Shown one piece after another: positions 23,099 to 24,947 of a stretch of 24,947 nt of DNA. Below the pieces are notes generated by a model that was given only the letters and a program-made list of their open reading frames with translations, was not told the origin of the DNA and did no database searches. The first letter of the stretch is position 1. Each line of letters opens with the position of its first letter. Both the position numbers and the translations under genes were made by a program. Source of the DNA: JAJRXK01 sp964593155 (GTDB lineage Bacteria; Krumholzibacteriota; Krumholzibacteriia; JAJRXK01); contig CAZQHE010000058.1 of NCBI GenBank assembly GCA_964593155.1, positions 1 through 24,947 on the forward strand. Direction: 5' to 3'.

Positions 23099-24469
23099 CT
23101 ACTCCTCGGGCAGCTCCGGCCTGCCCTCGAGGATCTCGAACTCCACGCGGCGGTTCTGCGAGCGACCCTCTTCGGTGGTGTTGTCGGCGATCGGCCTCTC
23201 CTCGCCGTAGCCCACGGCCACCAGCTGCTCGCCCGTGATCCAGTCGAAGCTGTCGACCATGTAGTCGACCACGGTCTGGGCGCGCTCCTGCGACAGCTGC
23301 TGGTTCGCCTCGACCGAGCCCCGGTCGTCGGTGTAGCCGCCGACCTCGATCTTCAGGTTCGGCCACTTGCGCATCCACTGGGCCATCGGGCGGAGCAGGG
23401 CCGTGCCACCGGCCTGCATCTCGGCGCTCCCGCTCTCGAACTCGATCTCGCTGAGGACGTAGAGCCCGGTCTCGTAGAACTCGCGCTCCTCCTCGCCACT
23501 GATGCGCGGGCACCCGGTGTCGCGGTCGATGGGCACGCCGGACGGGGTGCCGGGGCACTGGTCGATGCCGTCGAAGACGGTGTCGCCATCGGAATCGATC
23601 CCGCACCCGCGCTCGTCGACGACGGCGCCCGGCGGGGTCACGCACTGGTCGATGCCGTCGTAGACGCCGTCCTCGTCGCTGTCGATCGGTGTGCCGAGCG
23701 AGTCGACCTCGGCACCGAGGGGCGTGTCGGGCGCGATGTCGATGCCGTCGAACACGCCGTCCTGATCACTGTCGATCGGGCAGCCCTGGGCGTCGACGAC
23801 CACGCGCTCGGCGGTGTCGGGGCAGTTGTCGAAGCGGTCGATGATGCCGTCGCCATCGGTGTCGCGGTGCCAGTTGTCGCCGATCTCGAACTGCACGGCC
23901 CCACTCAACAGGAAACTGTGCCCGGTCTCGGACGAGCGGACGTAGGGCTCGTCGAAATCGTTGTACAGGTACCGACCCTCGACCCGGGCCTGCACCCGGT
24001 GGTAGTCGCCCTCGCTCAGCTCGAGCATGGCGCCCAGGCCGGCCTGGTAGCCTTCGTAGTCCTCCTGGAAACCGCGGACGTCGCTCGGGTCGAAGCGCAG
24101 CTCCTGCCACCCGGCGAGGACGTAGGGGGTCACGTTGCGGTCGTGCCAGACCTGGTAGCGTAGATCGACGCTCACGTAGCGGACGTCGGTGTCCCGGCCC
24201 TCGGACAGCTCGGGTTCCGGGGAGAATCCGCGCAGCGAGGTCCCCGGCACGTAGCCCAGGGTGCCCTCGATGCCCCAGTTGCGGTTGAACATGAAGCCCA
24301 CGCTGCCGCCCAGGAAGATGCCGGGATCCACGTTCGAGCGCTCCGAAAGGAGCATGTAGCCGATGCTCGGCGTGAAGGTGACCCGCTCGCCGTCCGGGTA
24401 GGCCGCGGCGGGCGCGGCCAGCGCGACGAGGGCGGCGACGAGGAGGACGGGGGCGATCAGGCGGGACAC
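23099..24469 (-). CDS. OmpA family protein with beta-barrel and thrombospondin type 3 repeats
   Basis: The 456-residue protein starts with a signal peptide (1-23, ending PAAA). An eight-strand-like barrel (about 28-198; FTPSIGYMLLS, GGSVGFMFNRNWGIEGTLGY) is followed by thrombospondin type 3 calcium-binding repeats (203-320; DTDGDGIIDRFDNCP, DSDQDGVFDGID, DSDEDGVYDGIDQC). The OmpA C-terminal peptidoglycan-binding domain follows (about 335-448), with EFESGSAEM, GGYTDDRGSVEANQQLSQERA (Asp381 region) and RSQNRRVEF. It anchors the outer membrane to peptidoglycan. The GTG at 24469 has GGAGGT 6 bases upstream and opens into the signal peptide; an ATG at 24568 would add a hydrophilic, non-signal N-terminus and is rejected. 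Confidence 0.93.
   Translation of the reverse strand: MSRLIAPVLLVAALVALAAPAAAYPDGERVTFTPSIGYMLLSERSNVDPGIFLGGSVGFMFNRNWGIEGTLGYVPGTSLRGFSPEPELSEGRDTDVRYVSVDLRYQVWHDRNVTPYVLAGWQELRFDPSDVRGFQEDYEGYQAGLGAMLELSEGDYHRVQARVEGRYLYNDFDEPYVRSSETGHSFLLSGAVQFEIGDNWHRDTDGDGIIDRFDNCPDTAERVVVDAQGCPIDSDQDGVFDGIDIAPDTPLGAEVDSLGTPIDSDEDGVYDGIDQCVTPPGAVVDERGCGIDSDGDTVFDGIDQCPGTPSGVPIDRDTGCPRISGEEEREFYETGLYVLSEIEFESGSAEMQAGGTALLRPMAQWMRKWPNLKIEVGGYTDDRGSVEANQQLSQERAQTVVDYMVDSFDWITGEQLVAVGYGEERPIADNTTEEGRSQNRRVEFEILEGRPELPEE
23510..23863 (-). repeat. Thrombospondin type 3 repeat array within the OmpA-family gene
   Basis: Four tandem units of roughly 23-32 residues encode Asp-rich calcium loops. The unit at about residues 233-260 has lost both cysteines (IAPDTP in place of QCP, LGTP in place of GCP), whereas neighbours keep them. 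The repeats probably arose by tandem duplication. Confidence 0.8.
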
Positions 24470-24630
24470 GGCGCACCTCCGGCGGTTCCGGACGCCCGGG
24501 ACGCGCTCGCGGGGGAACGGTCGGGGCGCAGTTCGCGGATTCGGTGTCGAGACAACCTGCCAAATCAACCCCGGAACGAGCCTCGATGCAACCCCGAATC
24601 GGCCCGCCCGGAGCCCTCCGGAGACGCCGA

Positions 24631-24659
24631 GGGCCGGACCCCGCCACGGGATCCGGCCC
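24631..24659 (-). terminator. Terminator hairpin of msrA
   Basis: GGGCCGGA (24631-24638) pairs with TCCGGCCC (24652-24659). The inner CCC/GGG pairing extends the stem around one bulged A. It begins 27 bases after the msrA stop and precedes the OmpA promoter region. I see no clear promoter boxes in the remaining 24470-24630. Confidence 0.6.
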
Positions 24660-24686
24660 CCCGGAGCACTCGCGCGCGGGTGCCGC

Positions 24687-24947
24687 CTACTCGCGGCCGG
24701 CCGTCGATTCGATCGGCGGACGCAGGTAGTGACAGTTGTACCCGCCGGGGTTCTTCACGAGGTAGTCCTGGTGGTAGTCCTCCGCGGAGTACCAGGCGCC
24801 GGCGTCCTCGATCGTGGTCACCACCGGGGCGCTCCAGGCGCCCGAGGCGTCCACCTCGTCGCGCACCCGCTCGGCGATGCGACGCTGTTCGTCGTCGCGG
24901 GCGAAGATCGCCGACCGGTACTGGGTGCCCCGGTCGTTGCCCTGCTG
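24687..24947 (-). CDS. msrA: Peptide methionine sulfoxide reductase MsrA, C-terminal part
   Basis: The frame runs off the right end of the window; 86 residues of the C-terminus remain. NDRGTQYRSAIF (4-15) is the MsrA substrate-binding signature, and AWYSAEDYHQDYLVKNPGGYNCHYLR is the conserved end. MsrA reduces methionine-S-sulfoxide in proteins using thioredoxin. The catalytic GCFW motif would lie in the missing N-terminal part, so activity cannot be judged. The gene ends with TAG at 24687-24689 and is followed by a hairpin. It fits the redox-stress theme of the MarR/AhpD group, but is not linked to it in an operon. Confidence 0.95.
   Translation of the reverse strand, partial: QQGNDRGTQYRSAIFARDDEQRRIAERVRDEVDASGAWSAPVVTTIEDAGAWYSAEDYHQDYLVKNPGGYNCHYLRPPIESTAGRE

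Noticed and set aside
23510..23863. CRISPR-like periodic sequence
   Set aside because: The period reflects translated thrombospondin type 3 repeats in frame with the OmpA-family gene, with no identical repeats or unique spacers.

Overview
The window is high-GC, gene-dense bacterial DNA from a Gram-negative-type cell: it encodes an OmpA-family protein, an alginate-export-type porin and several signal peptides. Two C-terminal FlgD-like Ig modules (one in a 1233-residue secreted protein, one in a decayed remnant), together with thrombospondin type 3 repeats, suggest an uncultured lineage near the FCB group (Eisenbacteria or Krumholzibacteriota-like). That placement is an inference; no rRNA is present. 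The sequence looks like one metagenomic contig. Its first bases match a Nextera sequencing adapter, a 10-base N gap interrupts one gene, and genes run off both ends.

Layout. 1-984: a truncated lipoprotein and a DUF606 (YdcZ-like) membrane protein, both on the minus strand. 985-1458: a 474-base divergent regulatory region with a GGAAGT repeat element, a -10-like box and a C-tract leader. 1459-3501: a secreted S9 prolyl-oligopeptidase. 3565-8137 (minus): a likely operon of outer-membrane porin, 40-residue membrane protein, sodium:solute symporter and a FapA/DUF342 protein. 8527-12228 (minus): a large exported propeller/CARDB/FlgD-Ig protein, ending in a strong hairpin. 12463-14500: a small conserved protein, a YiiX-like permuted papain-fold protein, a decayed FlgD-Ig gene and an orphan ParA ATPase. 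14754-17382 (plus): a Reeler-like exported protein, a signal-peptide-bearing methyltransferase and an APC permease. 17379-18388 (minus): AhpD-like and MarR genes, translationally coupled, divergent from a YtfJ-like gene across a highly symmetric intergenic region. 19138-23017 (plus): a second S9 peptidase, a RibD C-terminal-type reductase, a YjbQ protein and a heme-binding-domain protein. 23099-24947 (minus): an OmpA/TSP3 protein and the C-terminal end of MsrA.

How the genes fit together. Much of the region is envelope biology. Two exported peptidases, an amino-acid permease and a porin-symporter pair would suit a heterotroph that takes up peptides and small organic solutes. The MarR/AhpD pair and MsrA point to redox stress handling. 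I see no CRISPR array, tRNA, rRNA, integrase or insertion sequence. The least explained signals are non-coding: a duplicated GGAAGT element able to form two alternative hairpins, and the symmetric AhpD-MarR/YtfJ intergenic region.
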